From Leptobrachium leishanense (taxonomy: Eukaryota > Chordata > Amphibia > Anura > Megophryidae): a DNA stretch of 64,000 bases. Below, one piece after another: positions 11,831 through 22,712 of the stretch. Location of the stretch: NCBI GenBank assembly GCA_009667805.1, contig CM019069.1:51511422-51575421 (forward strand), given 5' to 3'. Each line of letters opens with the position of its first letter. Within the stretch, counting starts at the first letter, position 1. The notes beneath the pieces are model-generated. The model ran no database searches. It saw nothing but the letters and a program-made list of their open reading frames with translations, and had not been told where the DNA came from. A program made the translations under genes and the position numbers.

Positions 11831-11928
11831 TACTTATTAGTAAAGCGTAGATTAATCAAGTAGATGATATATAGATTTCCAACTATGGTTCCCATCAGAA
11901 GGGGTCCAATAAGGAGGCATAATAGGCA

Positions 11929-11942
11929 GTCATTCAAACGGG
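11929..11942 (+). repeat. Target-site duplication, left copy, of the 7.6-kb foldback
   Basis: GTCATTCAAACGGG occurs here and again, identical and in the same orientation, at 19546-19559. The right copy directly abuts the end of the right inverted arm. A 14-bp perfect duplication fits retroelement integration. Confidence 0.65.
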
Positions 11943-12669
11943 AATACACACTTAAAATAAGAGGCGCTGGGACAGAATGGTACAAACACAATTCCCCTTC
12001 AGACACGACAGCTGTTTCCGCTAAGGGTATTGCCCACACAACCCTTAACACGATAACATCACACACAAGAAAGAAATTGTGATGACAAGATGGTGAGAAA
12101 AACCAAATATAATGTATTTCAACTTCTCAAGGTGAAGGAATTACTTTGGTGAACCACACCCATAAATAACAGAGTATGAACTGATTATTACCCAATGGTG
12201 TCCATAGTTGAAATGACGCGTTACTTGCGTCCCAATATCATGAAGCGAAAAAAAGATATATACAAAAACCAAATGTGCAATATATAAGCACTGATGTAAT
12301 GTATAAATATATATACAAGTGATGACTCACATGGGTCAGAGCCTGATAATTTTAAGGCTCAATTCATAAGCAGTGGGTCCCTTCAAGGATGACCCGGTAC
12401 TTCTTCATATGATCTCGCGATGTTTCATATATTAGAAGAGACAAGAAGGACAATGGACCACAGCGTGACTCTGTATAACCAATTGCTGTAGTAAAACTTT
12501 TTCACAATCAACTTACGTGATCCAGAGCCTGTAGACTAATCACTGGCTCGGTATATGCGCTTGTGGTGTAGATTGGAGGGTTCACCAGCCCTTTAGTTAA
12601 ATGGACATTTCTCCAAGATGATTTTAAAAAACGTTTTAATAAATAAAAACAAATAAACAAAGTAAATGA

Positions 12670-12717
12670 TAGGTCGATACGTGTTTCGCTGTTTCACAGC
12701 TTCATCAGTCAATCCTA
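12670..12717 (-). ncRNA. Hammerhead-type ribozyme core, left arm
   Basis: Read on the minus strand: TAGGATTGA, the box CTGATGA, a GCTG-TGAAA-CAGC hairpin (stem II), GAAA, then ACACGTA, then TCGACCTA. Stem I pairs TTGA with TCGA (one G-U) and TAGG with CCTA around one bulged A. Stem III is weakened relative to the right-arm copy (ACACGT in place of palindromic ACGCGT). One extra A sits between the CTGATGA box and stem II, as in the other copies here. A role in self-cleavage of the transcript is inferred. Confidence 0.7.
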
Positions 12718-12746
12718 CATACAAATATACAAATGCCATATATATA

Positions 12747-13084
12747 CAGTTGTGTTCAAAATTATTCAACCCCCACTGAAACTAAGGATCTTTGGGTTGT
12801 GTCGGAGAAGACTTCACGCAGTGCTGCCATCAATATTTTTTGATAAATTCTTGGTTATACAATGAATGTGACTGTGGACAAAAATCCGTGTTGTTGTGAC
12901 ATCGCCTAAGCTTAACAAAACCAGGCCACGTCGGTAATAAAATCTCAAGGCAGTACAACAAGGTTGTGTTAGTGTGTGACATTTTTTGGCCAGGCAGGAA
13001 GTGTAGAATGTGCAGTCACATTCATGGCCACAAATATGTTGACAAATTTATGACAAAGGGTCCATAGAAATGTCAATACATTTA
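12747..13084 (-). mobile_element. Extra left terminus of a Tc1 element
   Basis: It starts CAGTTGTGTTCAAAATTATT, directly after a TA, and runs 338 bp to a second TA (13083-13084) where another Tc1 left end begins. The comparison with the intact right arm of the foldback shows that host sequence resumes only at 12746 and at 17545. The doubled end is therefore inside the Tc1 insertion. Confidence 0.75.
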
Positions 13085-13215
13085 CAGTTGTGTTCAGAAT
13101 TATTCAACCCCCACTGAAATTGAGTGTTTTGGCCAGTTTGACATTGATTTTGATCATTCAGTCATCTTGCTTACAATTAAATCAAAGAGGCACGTGTAGG
13201 TCAGACAAATATAAC

Positions 13216-13223
13216 ATAACATT
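13216..13223 (+). repeat. 8-bp target duplication, left copy (ATAACATT)
   Basis: ATAACATT is repeated exactly at 16057-16064 and brackets the hAT element 13224-16056 inside the Tc1. Confidence 0.85.
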
Positions 13224-13311
13224 CAGGGGTCAAGTCCTGGGAAAAAAAGTGAGGGAACTCACCCACGAATTCCACAACCCCCATTACCTGAAGAAAATAA
13301 TATATATATAT

Positions 13312-13476
13312 ATATATATCACGAGTATAGCAGTGCGTGCCGGTGATACCATTTTTATTGGGTTAACTTTACATTTAAAAGACAAGCTTTCAAGAGTGTA
13401 AACTGGAAACTATACTGATCAGTGAAAGGTATCACTACGTACAGGTATACTCGTGATTGTGGCAACTGGACTAACG

Positions 13477-13480
<4 letters not shown>
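13312..13480 (-). repeat. Retroelement-like tail fragment between TA runs
   Basis: On the minus strand it reads CTTGAAAGCTTGTCTTTTAA, then CCAATAAAAATGGTATCACC. Its two ends are inverted (CACGAGTATA near 13320 and TATACTCGTG near 13447). It resembles the AATAAA-bearing tails that follow the hammerhead-like motifs elsewhere in the window. Confidence 0.45.
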
Positions 13481-13511
<31 letters not shown>

Positions 13512-13512
<1 letters not shown>

Positions 13513-14135
13513 CAGGCACAGACCCCCAGAATAATATACACAGTGCTGAACCCCCAGAATAATATACACAGCGCTGAACCCCCAGAATAATATACACAGC
13601 GCTGAGCCCCCAGAATAATATACACAGCACTGAGCCCCCAGAATAATATACACAGCGCTGAACCCCCAGAATAATATACACAGCGCTGAGCCCCCAGAAT
13701 AATATACACAGCACTGAGCCCCCAGAATAATATACACAGCACTGAGCCCCCAGAATAATATACACAGCACTGAGCCCCCAGAATAATATACACAACATTG
13801 TGCCCCCAGAATAACATACACAGCACTGAGCCCCCAGAATAACATACACAACACTGAGCCCCCAGAATAATATACACAGCGCTGAGCCCCCAGAAAACAT
13901 ACACAGCACTGAGCCCCCAGAATAATATACACAGCACTGAGCCCCCAGAATAATATACACAACATTGTGCCCCCAGAATAACATACACAGCACTGAGCCC
14001 CCAGAATAACATACACAACACTGAACCCCCAGAATAACATACACAGCACTGAGCCTCCAGGATAATATACACAGCACTGAGCCTCCAGGATAATATACAC
14101 AGCACTGAACCCCAAGAATAATATACACAGCACTG
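13512..14135. repeat. Minisatellite, 28-bp unit, about 22 copies
   Basis: The unit is CAGAATAATATACACAGCAC followed by TGAGCCCC, with substitutions such as GCGCTGA and ACATTGT. Long minus-strand frames here (13419-14278) are repeat translations rich in Cys, Tyr and Leu and are not genes. Confidence 0.95.
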
Positions 14136-14149
14136 GTTATATGGATATA

Positions 14150-15765
14150 TTTTCCCCAGTTCACATGGATATAATTGCCCCAGCTCATATGGATAATGCC
14201 CCCCCAGCTCTCATGGATAATGCCCCAGCTCTCATGGATAATGCCCCAGGTCTCATGGATATTGCCCCCTGGTCTCATGGATAATGCCCCAGCTCATGGA
14301 TAATGCCCCAGCTCATGGATAATGCCCCAGCTCTCATGGATAATGTCCCAGGTCTCATGGATATTGCCCCCCCGGTCTCATGGATATTGCCCCAGGTCTC
14401 ATGGATAATGCCCCCTGGTCTCATGGATATGCCCCAGCTCTCATGGATAATGCCCCAGCTCTCATGGATATTGCCCCAGGTCTCATGGATAATGCCCCAG
14501 CTCTCATGGATAATGCCCCAGCTCTCATGGATAATGCCCCAGGTCTCATGGATATTGCCCCCTGGTCTCATGGATAATGCCCCAGCTCTCATGGATAATG
14601 CCCCAGCTCTCATGGATATTGCCCCAGGTCTCATGGATAATGCCCCAGCTCTCATGGATAATGCCCCAGCTCTCATGGATAATGCCCCAGGTCTCATGGA
14701 TATTGCCCCCTGGTCTCATGGATAATGCCCCAGCTCTCATGGATAATGCCCCAGCTCATGGATAATGCCCCAGCTCTCATGGATAATGCCCCAGCTCTCA
14801 TGGATATTGCCCCCTGGTCTCATGGATATTGCCCCAGGTCTCATGGATAATGCCCCAGCTCTCATGGATATTGCCCCAGCTCTCATGGATATTGCCCCAG
14901 TCTCATGGATAATGCCCCAGCTCTCATGGATATTGCCCCAGGTCTCATGCATAATGCCCCAGCTCTCATGGATATTGCCCCAGCTCTCATGGATATTGCC
15001 CCAGGTCTCATGGATAATGCCCCAGCTCTCATGGATATTGCCCCCTGGTCTCATGGATATGCCCCAGCTCTCATGGATAATGCCCCAGCTCTCATGGATA
15101 ATGCCCCAGGTCTCATGGATAATGCCCCAGCTCTCATGGATAATGCCCCAGCTCTCATGGATAATGCCCCAGCTCTCATGGATATTGCCCCCTGGTCTCA
15201 TGGATATGCCCCAGCTCTCATGGATATTGCCCCAGGTCTCATGGATAATGCCCCAGCTCTCATGGATAATGCCCCAGCTCTCATGGATAATGCCCCAGCT
15301 CTCATGGATATTGTCCCCTGGTCTCATGGATAATGCCCCAGCTCTCATGGATATTGCCCCAGCTCTCATGGATATTGCCCCAGCTCTCATGGATAATGCC
15401 CCAGCTCTCATGGATATTGCCCCCTGGTCTCATGGATATGCCCCAGCTCTCATGGATAATGCCCCAGCTCTCATGGATATTGCCCCCTGGTCTCATGGAT
15501 AATGCCCCAGCTCTCATGGATAATGCCCCAGCTCTCATGGATAATGCCCCAGCTCTCATGGATATTGCCCCCTGGTCTCATGGATATGCCCCAGCTCTCA
15601 TGGATATTGCCCCAGCTCTCATGGATAATGCCCCCAGGTCTCATGGATAATGCTCCCCAGGTCTCATGGATAATGCCCCCCAGGTCTCATGGATAATGCC
15701 CCAGCTCTCATGGATATTGCCCCCCTGGTCTCATGGATATTGCCCCCCCAGGTCTCAGGGATACT
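14150..15765. repeat. Minisatellite, 21-bp unit, about 75 copies with higher-order structure
   Basis: The unit is TCTCATGGATAATGCCCCAGC with AAT/ATT and AGCT/AGGT variants. The variant CCCCCTGGTCTCATGG recurs at about 14265, 14411, 14558 and 14706, which gives a higher-order period near 147 bp (seven units). The unit length is a multiple of three and lacks stops in several frames, so long open frames appear on both strands. Confidence 0.95.
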
Positions 15766-16056
15766 GCCCCCAGCCCAGCTCACCTTTGCTGCTGCTTCTG
15801 CTCCTCTGCCAGCGGCCGCGTGCTTCCTGCTTCAGTGGCCGCTGACAGGAAGTGCAGCCGCTCGCCTGGGAACTATGAAACAGCCAGGCGAGCGGCTCCA
15901 CCTCCTTGTAACAGGAAACACGCCGGCCGCCGGCAATGTGCGGCGGCGGCGTTCGGGCTCGGGCCACAGCGGGAACGCTGCGTTCCCGCAGCGTTCCCGC
16001 TGTGGGAAAAGTGCGGGAACGCCGTTCCTGCGCGTTCCCGCTCGACTCGAGCCCTG

Positions 16057-16064
16057 ATAACATT
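16057..16064 (+). repeat. 8-bp target duplication, right copy (ATAACATT)
   Basis: This is the partner of 13216-13223; the interrupted Tc1 sequence resumes here. Confidence 0.85.
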
Positions 16065-16143
16065 TATAATGAAATAACCACAAATGTCTTTTCTGTGCTC
16101 ACATCATTATCAGTTTTATTCAACCCCCAAGTGACATTCAATC

Positions 16144-17190
<1,047 letters not shown>

Positions 17191-17544
17191 CTAGAAGGAG
17201 CTGAGTATCACAGTTATTTTAAAGCTGCCTAATTGGTGCTTATTATGCTTTATTGCTTCTCCGTGACATCCACAGGTGTTTTCAATACCTGATTGAAAAC
17301 ACTTGAATGAACCTCTGTTCTTCAGAGTGGTAGTCTTTAAGGGGTTGAATAATTGTGTCAATGAAGAATTCACAAAAGAAACATTTACTACTGTATTACA
17401 AAACCAATTGATGTCATTTTAGTTGCATATGGTTCTTTAAAAAGTCCTTGTTGGATTTCATTCTGAATACAATTACAAATGTACACTAAATTCCCTAAAA
17501 CTCTTTACAGCATTGGGGGTTGAATAATTTTGAACACAACTGTA

Positions 17545-18080
17545 CATAAACATCCCCCCATTTGCAGATGTTCCTAATCAGTCCAATTGGTCCCGAAAAG
17601 TCCGTAATTGGCCTCTTCACACTGAATATCCGGCATCCTCTTTTAGTGGATATCCGGTATTCCCTCTCTTCCTCCTTTGCAGTCAGCGCCGGGCAGAGGT
17701 ATTCCCGTGCACATGCGCCAGATCCTCTACATCTGACATCCGCTTTACACAGCGATACTTCCGCCCGATGTGGAAAATACTCCATGTTTGAAGCTCCTTT
17801 GCCCGCAGATCCTCCATATATTGATTTGGGGGGCGGGACGAATATCCATTGTGGCCGGCATATTCCATCCTGCATCAGGACAGGGAGATGCATGTCTGTA
17901 TCGACACTCGTATCCCAAAAATAAAACTGCCTGTTAAACACAACACTAAGAGAAAAATACATATACGCAAGTGAAATAAAATTCACATATACTACTATAT
18001 CATTGGCCATTTCTCCTACACACGTATATGTAATGCATAAACATGCTAAAAGACTAGGAAAAAATAAAATATAATTATTC
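17545..18080 (-). repeat. Left inverted arm of the foldback, inner part
   Basis: It pairs with 18306-18828. The join with 12060-12746 across the Tc1 is exact apart from one additional TA unit in the AT run, compared with the intact right arm. Confidence 0.85.
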
Positions 18081-18305
18081 CGTTTATAACCATATTCATC
18101 TTTCAATTATACCTGTCAGAATCCCAATAGAGGGTATGTAGTTTAATTGGGCTGATGGGGTGTAGATAATGTACCAAGGCTACTACATAGCTTGGATTAT
18201 TATCCTTTATGTAAAGATGAGCCGTGGTATTTAAGTAATGAAATCTTGGTATTTCTTGTTGGAACTTTTTATATTCTAGTAAGATGGGTTTAAAGAAATT
18301 ATATT

Positions 18306-19543
18306 TTATTTTTTCCTAGTCTTTTAGCATGTTTATGCATTACATATACGTGTGTAGGAGAAATGGCCAATGATATAGTAGTATATGTGAATTTTATCTC
18401 ACTTGCGCATATGGATTTTTCTCTTAGTGTTGTGTTTAACAGGCATTTTTATTTTTGGGATACGTGTGTCGATACAGACATGCATCTCCCTGTCCTGATG
18501 CAGGTTGGAATATGCCGGCCACAATGGACGTTCGTCCCGTCCCCCAAATCAATATATGGAGGATCTGCGGGCAAAGGAGCTTCAAACATGGAGTATTTTC
18601 CACATCGGGTGGAAGTATCGCTGTGTAAAGCGGATGTCGGACGTGGAGGATCTGGCGCATGCGCACGGGAATACCTCTGCCCGGCGCTGACTGCAAAGGA
18701 TTAAGAGAGGGAATACCGGATATCCGCTGAAAGGGGATGCCGGATATTCAGTGTGAAGAGGCCAATTACGGACTTTTTCGGGACCAATTGGACTGATTAG
18801 GAACATCTGCAAATGGGGGGATGTTTATGTATATATGGCATTTGTATATGTGTATGTAGGATCGACTGATGAAGCTGTGAAACAGCGAAACGCGTATCGA
18901 CCTATCATTTACTTTGTTTATTTATATTTATTTATTAAAACGTTTTTTTAAATCATCTTGGAGAAATGTCCATTTAACTAAAGGGCTGGTGATCCCTCCA
19001 ATCTACACCACAAGCGCATATACCGAGCCAGTGATTAGTCTACAGGCTCTGGATCACGTAAGTTGATTGTGAAAAAGTTTTACTACAGCAATTGGTTATA
19101 CAGAGTCACGCTGTGGTCCATTGTCCTTCTTGTCTCTTCTAATATATGAAACATCGCGAGATCATATGAAGAAGGACCGGGTCATCCTTGAAGGGACCCA
19201 CTGCTTATGAATTGAGCCTTAAAATTATCAGGCTCTGACCCATGTGAGTCATCACTTGTATATATATTTATACATTACATCAGTGCTTATATATTGCACA
19301 ATTGGTTTTTGTATATATCTTTTTTTCACTTCATGATATTTGGACACAAGTAACGCGTTGTTTCAACTATGGACACCATTGGGTAATAATCAGTTCATAC
19401 TCTGTTATTTATGGGTGTGGTTCACCTAAGTAATTCCTTCACCTTGAGAAGTTGAAATACATTATATTTGGTTTTTCTCACCATCTTGTCATCACAATTT
19501 CACAGGATTACACAGGTGCTCCTCCCATTCTTTCTTGTGTGTG
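18306..19543 (+). repeat. Right inverted arm of the foldback (uninterrupted)
   Basis: This is the inverted copy of 12060-12746 plus 17545-18080, and it preserves the empty Tc1 target (GCC, ATATATA, CATAAAC on its complement). A small insertion of about 35 bp near 19500-19535 interrupts pairing close to its outer end. Frames such as 18363-18704 are shared by both arms and look fortuitous. Confidence 0.85.
18857..18904 (+). ncRNA. Hammerhead-type ribozyme core, right arm (best copy)
   Basis: Order: TAGG, bulged A, TCGA (stem I 5-prime side), box CTGATGA (18866-18872), one A, stem II GCTG-TGAAA-CAGC, GAAA (18887-18890), stem III ACGCGT, then A as the cleavage-site base, then TCGA and CCTA closing stem I. 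All invariant core positions of a type I hammerhead are present. Stem III is a self-complementary six-mer, a form known from Penelope-like hammerheads, which favour dimers. The extra A before stem II differs from the textbook core. Cleavage is predicted after base 18896. Confidence 0.8.
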
Positions 19544-19545
19544 AA

Positions 19546-19559
19546 GTCATTCAAACGGG
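19546..19559 (+). repeat. Target-site duplication, right copy
   Basis: This is identical to 11929-11942 and begins two bases after the right arm ends. Confidence 0.65.
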
Positions 19560-19719
19560 GCCTCACAGGATGGCATGTTTGTGTGATAACATTCACGTAC
19601 TTATTGACTTTCCACACAAATACACTCCTACATTCCCTTGTAGTATTCTAAGCCTTGCTAGACTTAAAATGTATTCTTATTGGGATGATTTCTGTTGCCT
19701 AACAACAGGGATCTCATAT

Positions 19720-20869
19720 TTAACCCCTTCACTGCTGAGGCATTTCACCGCTGTGTGCTGAACTAATTTTTACCACTTTCGCTCATCATGTTTAAACGCG
19801 ATTTGAAGCCACATTTTAATAAATGACCCAGACATATTATATATCGTTCTTTCTGGCAGACTCCGCAGATTCATAATATATAATTTTTATATGTATACGT
19901 CATGTCCTGTCTGTATATTATAACAAAAAATACAATAAAAATTGAATTTTTAATCATCTGCAGTGTGTGAAGTGTTTTTTTTCACATTTTATCACATGAG
20001 CGTTTGCGGTTATGTTTTCTATGGGGTGCGCTTGTACAAAAATTTGAAATGGGGACTTGTTACATTTTGTGGGGGGAATTACGTGATTTTTAGCAAACGC
20101 ACCCCATAGAAAAAAATCATTAGTGCAGCATCACTATTCACATTATAATTGAAATGTGAACAATATTGCTGCATTAATAAAAACAACACACAAAAAAAAA
20201 CATGTTTTTTAAATTTATTTATTATTTTTATTATAATTTTTTTTATTATTTATTTTACTTTGTACCTAGTCATGTTGGATATCATTCGAAAGGCCATGCT
20301 CAGGCCTTTCAAATGACACCCTCCTTGACCCCCTAGAACCCCCTATCTCCACCAGGGGATTTCCTTGGGAAATCCCCTGGCAGCTAGGGGTTCCCCGGCT
20401 ATCTGACGTCATCACGCTATGCATGATGACATCAGGCAACGAGGGGAGACCCGGGGGTGGAGCCGCCATCCAAGACGGCGGCCCCCACCGGAGCTAGGCT
20501 GCAATTCAGCGCCGCAAGGCGCTGAAGTGCAGCCCGGCGTTTGAGGGGTTAAAGCCAGGCACCGCTTAAAAGGGGAGACTCTCCCCTTTTAAGCGGTGCC
20601 TGGCTTTTGGCGCTGCTCCTTTCCGATCGGGAGGGAGAGGGATCCGAACGGATCCCCACTCCCTTCCAGGCTATCTCCCGGCATTGCCGGGGAGTCGCCT
20701 GGAAATGACGTCATCGCGCCAAGCGCGATGACATCATTTACGCCGGGAGGAGCTTGACTTCAGCGTCTGAGTACGTATGAAGTACGTATGAAGTGTAGGG
20801 TACGTCCTCAGCATGTAACGTGCATCAATGAGGACGTGCCCCACATGTCTTCAGCAGTGAAAGGGTTAA
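19720..20869. mobile_element. TTAA-target hairpin-chain element, copy 3
   Basis: TTAA lies at 19720-19723 and 20866-20869, with ends CCCCTTCACTGCTGAGGCA and, on the other strand, CCCTTTCACTGCTGAAGAC. The empty locus at 25489-25492 has a single TTAA, proving a 4-bp duplication. The interior has the same order as 2146-3384: AT-rich left half, then a hairpin chain (for example 20571-20604 and 20702-20739). It is more diverged than the 2146/43184 pair. Confidence 0.85.
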
Positions 20870-20974
20870 CCTTCGCCTAAGGCCCCAGTACCTGTAGAAT
20901 CACCTCTGATTCCCAATATACAGGGCTATACAGAGCTTGTGTAAGAAAAGACATAACAGACACAGACAATATAC

Positions 20975-21628
20975 TAGGCTTGTGCACCGATTTTTTTTTC
21001 GGTTCCATTCGATTCGATTTTTCGGATTTTTAAACTTTTCGATTCGGCTCGTTTCGACCGATTTCTGTTTCGATTCGGTTCGGCTCGACTCGTTTTTCGT
21101 GTACATTTTTTTTCGGAATATCGACCATTTTTCGTATTTTCGTGTCACTTAGCTCGTTTTTTGTGTCGACTTTTCGTGATTTCGGAAATTTTCGTTTTTT
21201 GGAATTGTACATGTTTTCGGAATATCGACCATTTTTCGTATTTTCGTGTCACTTAGCTCGTTTTTTGTATCGAATTTTCGTATTTTCGGAAATTTTCGTT
21301 TTTCGGAATTGTAAATGGTTTCGGAATATCGACCATTTTTCGTATTTTCGTGTCACTTAGCTCGTTTTTTGTATCGACTTTTCGTATTTTCGGAAATTTT
21401 CGTTTTTTCGGAACGTCTGTTCTCCTCGTTTCAAAGCAATAAATTTCGATTTGACACATTTCAAGTACATTCGAAAATTCCGAAAATATTTCGTTTCGGC
21501 TCGGAAAACTTTTCGGATCTGCAATTTTTGGATCTAAAAATTTTCGGAAAATCAGCCGCATCCGAAAACACGAATCGGGAAATTTCGTGAAAATTCCGAA
21601 ATTCCGAAACCCGAAACGCACATCCCTA
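20975..21628. mobile_element. hAT element, TAGGGATGTGC family, copy 1
   Basis: The ends are TAGGCTTGTGCACCGA and, on the other strand, TAGGGATGTGCGTTTCGG, flanked by a perfect 8-bp CAATATAC (20967-20974, 21629-21636). The empty site at 25590-25597 has one copy. The interior has three tandem copies of a roughly 105-bp TTTTCGTATTTTCGTGTCAC unit (21110-21390). Parts translate on the minus strand into a basic peptide that also forms the end of the Myb-like frame at 60127-60705. Confidence 0.85.
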
Positions 21629-21772
21629 CAATATACCATCTCGTTTATCATCAAACATATCTACATGCATACATATATAAGGTTTGGATGTCTGGCTGAG
21701 ATGAACGGCATGGAATATGATGCTAAGATACAAACCACTCACTATCCTTTCAAGCAATATATGAAATATGTA

Positions 21773-22708
21773 TGTAGCGCTCACTCCCGGAGGAGCCGCT
21801 GAATTAACCTCGGGTTAGTCTCACCGCACTAGGGAATAATTATACACCAGCACTGTTGTGGATTTTATAGATTATATACTTTACTGATCCCAATAAAGTG
21901 ACACATATAATGTAAATACGGTATATGAACGACAGGATTTCGTAATGCGGGAAAAACACGCGCGGCAAAGAAAAAGGATTAACCCCCTCAGTTCTGGAGT
22001 GTAAGTCCCGTGAGTGTAATGTCTCAAAAAGGTGTACGTGTATTGATTCGTGTACCCGGGTACCGTATTCAACTGGCCAGTGAATGGAATAAGCAAATCT
22101 TCGACTACTCACGTTGGGGCCCTGTAGAATTGAACAATAATGCAACGTGCTGGGTTATACTCAGACTTGCGGCCTGTAAGGCCTCTCACCCATCCGTTAG
22201 ACAGCCTGTCACACTGCCCGATCAAGGATGTCTCTCCGCTTGTCCTCCAGAACTCTGTGCCACTGAATCCGCTCTCTTGCTTGTCCGATCTCCAACACAA
22301 GAACTACGACCTACTGACTGCACTCCTTATGGATCATCGCGGTCTCCTTACAGGGGGTCCAACTGGAACTGAAGTTCTGTGCAAACCTCTCAGCGATAAT
22401 GGGTATGCCTCCGCAAGTTACTGTCCCGATCGCCAGCGCCCTCGAGGTAGCGTCGGCGCTCCGGCCTGGTCTCGATCCCTGGCAGTCTCACTTGCGTCCT
22501 CTGTCTTTTGCCGCTCCGCTCACACTGGCGCTCCTCCGCAGGAGGCTGCTTACGTCCTTCCCCTCTGTTCCACCCACTCCCTTTATCCGCCGCAAAGCCT
22601 GATGGATATTGTAGTTCGTTTAGTTCCCGCATAGTCCATATGGCTTTTGTCTCCCTCTGGTGGCTAAAACCGAGTAATTGCAGCAACACAGTTTTAAACA
22701 GCACTACA
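21773..22708. mobile_element. Candidate solo LTR
   Basis: The interval starts TGTAGCGCT and ends AGCACTACA (8 of 9 inverted match), is 936 bp long, and is flanked by TGTA on both sides (21769-21772, 22709-22712). TG-CA ends with a 4-bp duplication fit an LTR, but the flank is low complexity, so chance is possible. No internal retroelement genes are present. Orientation is undecided. Confidence 0.45.
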
Positions 22709-22712
22709 TGTA

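Larger units (their letters stand above)
13224..16056. mobile_element. hAT element carrying two minisatellites, copy B
   Basis: The ends are CAGGGGTCAAGTC and, on the other strand, CAGGGCTCGAGTC (11 of 13 match), flanked by a perfect 8-bp duplication ATAACATT. Inside are two TA runs around a short repeat (13299-13510), a 28-bp array (13512-14135), a 21-bp array (14150-15765) and a GC-rich tail (15766-16050) with an imperfect palindrome. No transposase is present, so it depended on another hAT source. Confidence 0.9.
19585..21711 (+). repeat. Duplicated segment, filled version
   Basis: Apart from two insertions (19720-20869 and 20975-21628) this matches 25356-25669 base for base with scattered substitutions, from ACGTACTTATTGA to GGTTTGGATGTCTGGC. 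The pair gives a direct before-and-after view of both insertions. Confidence 0.85.

Noticed and set aside
13419..15650. Many long open frames on both strands
   Set aside because: They are translations of the 28-bp and 21-bp arrays. Units without stops stay open in several phases, so frame length carries no evidence of coding.
14150..15765. Regular repeat resembling a CRISPR array
   Set aside because: Units are contiguous with no unique spacers and the genome is eukaryotic; it is a minisatellite.
17495..18106. A 203-residue minus frame beside the Tc1
   Set aside because: It crosses the Tc1 end into the foldback arm, so it is a chimera of two transposons without a domain.
18363..18812. Open frames shared by both foldback arms (MANDIVVYVNF and others)
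   Set aside because: Conservation reflects the inverted duplication itself. No start context, domain or extension beyond the arm.
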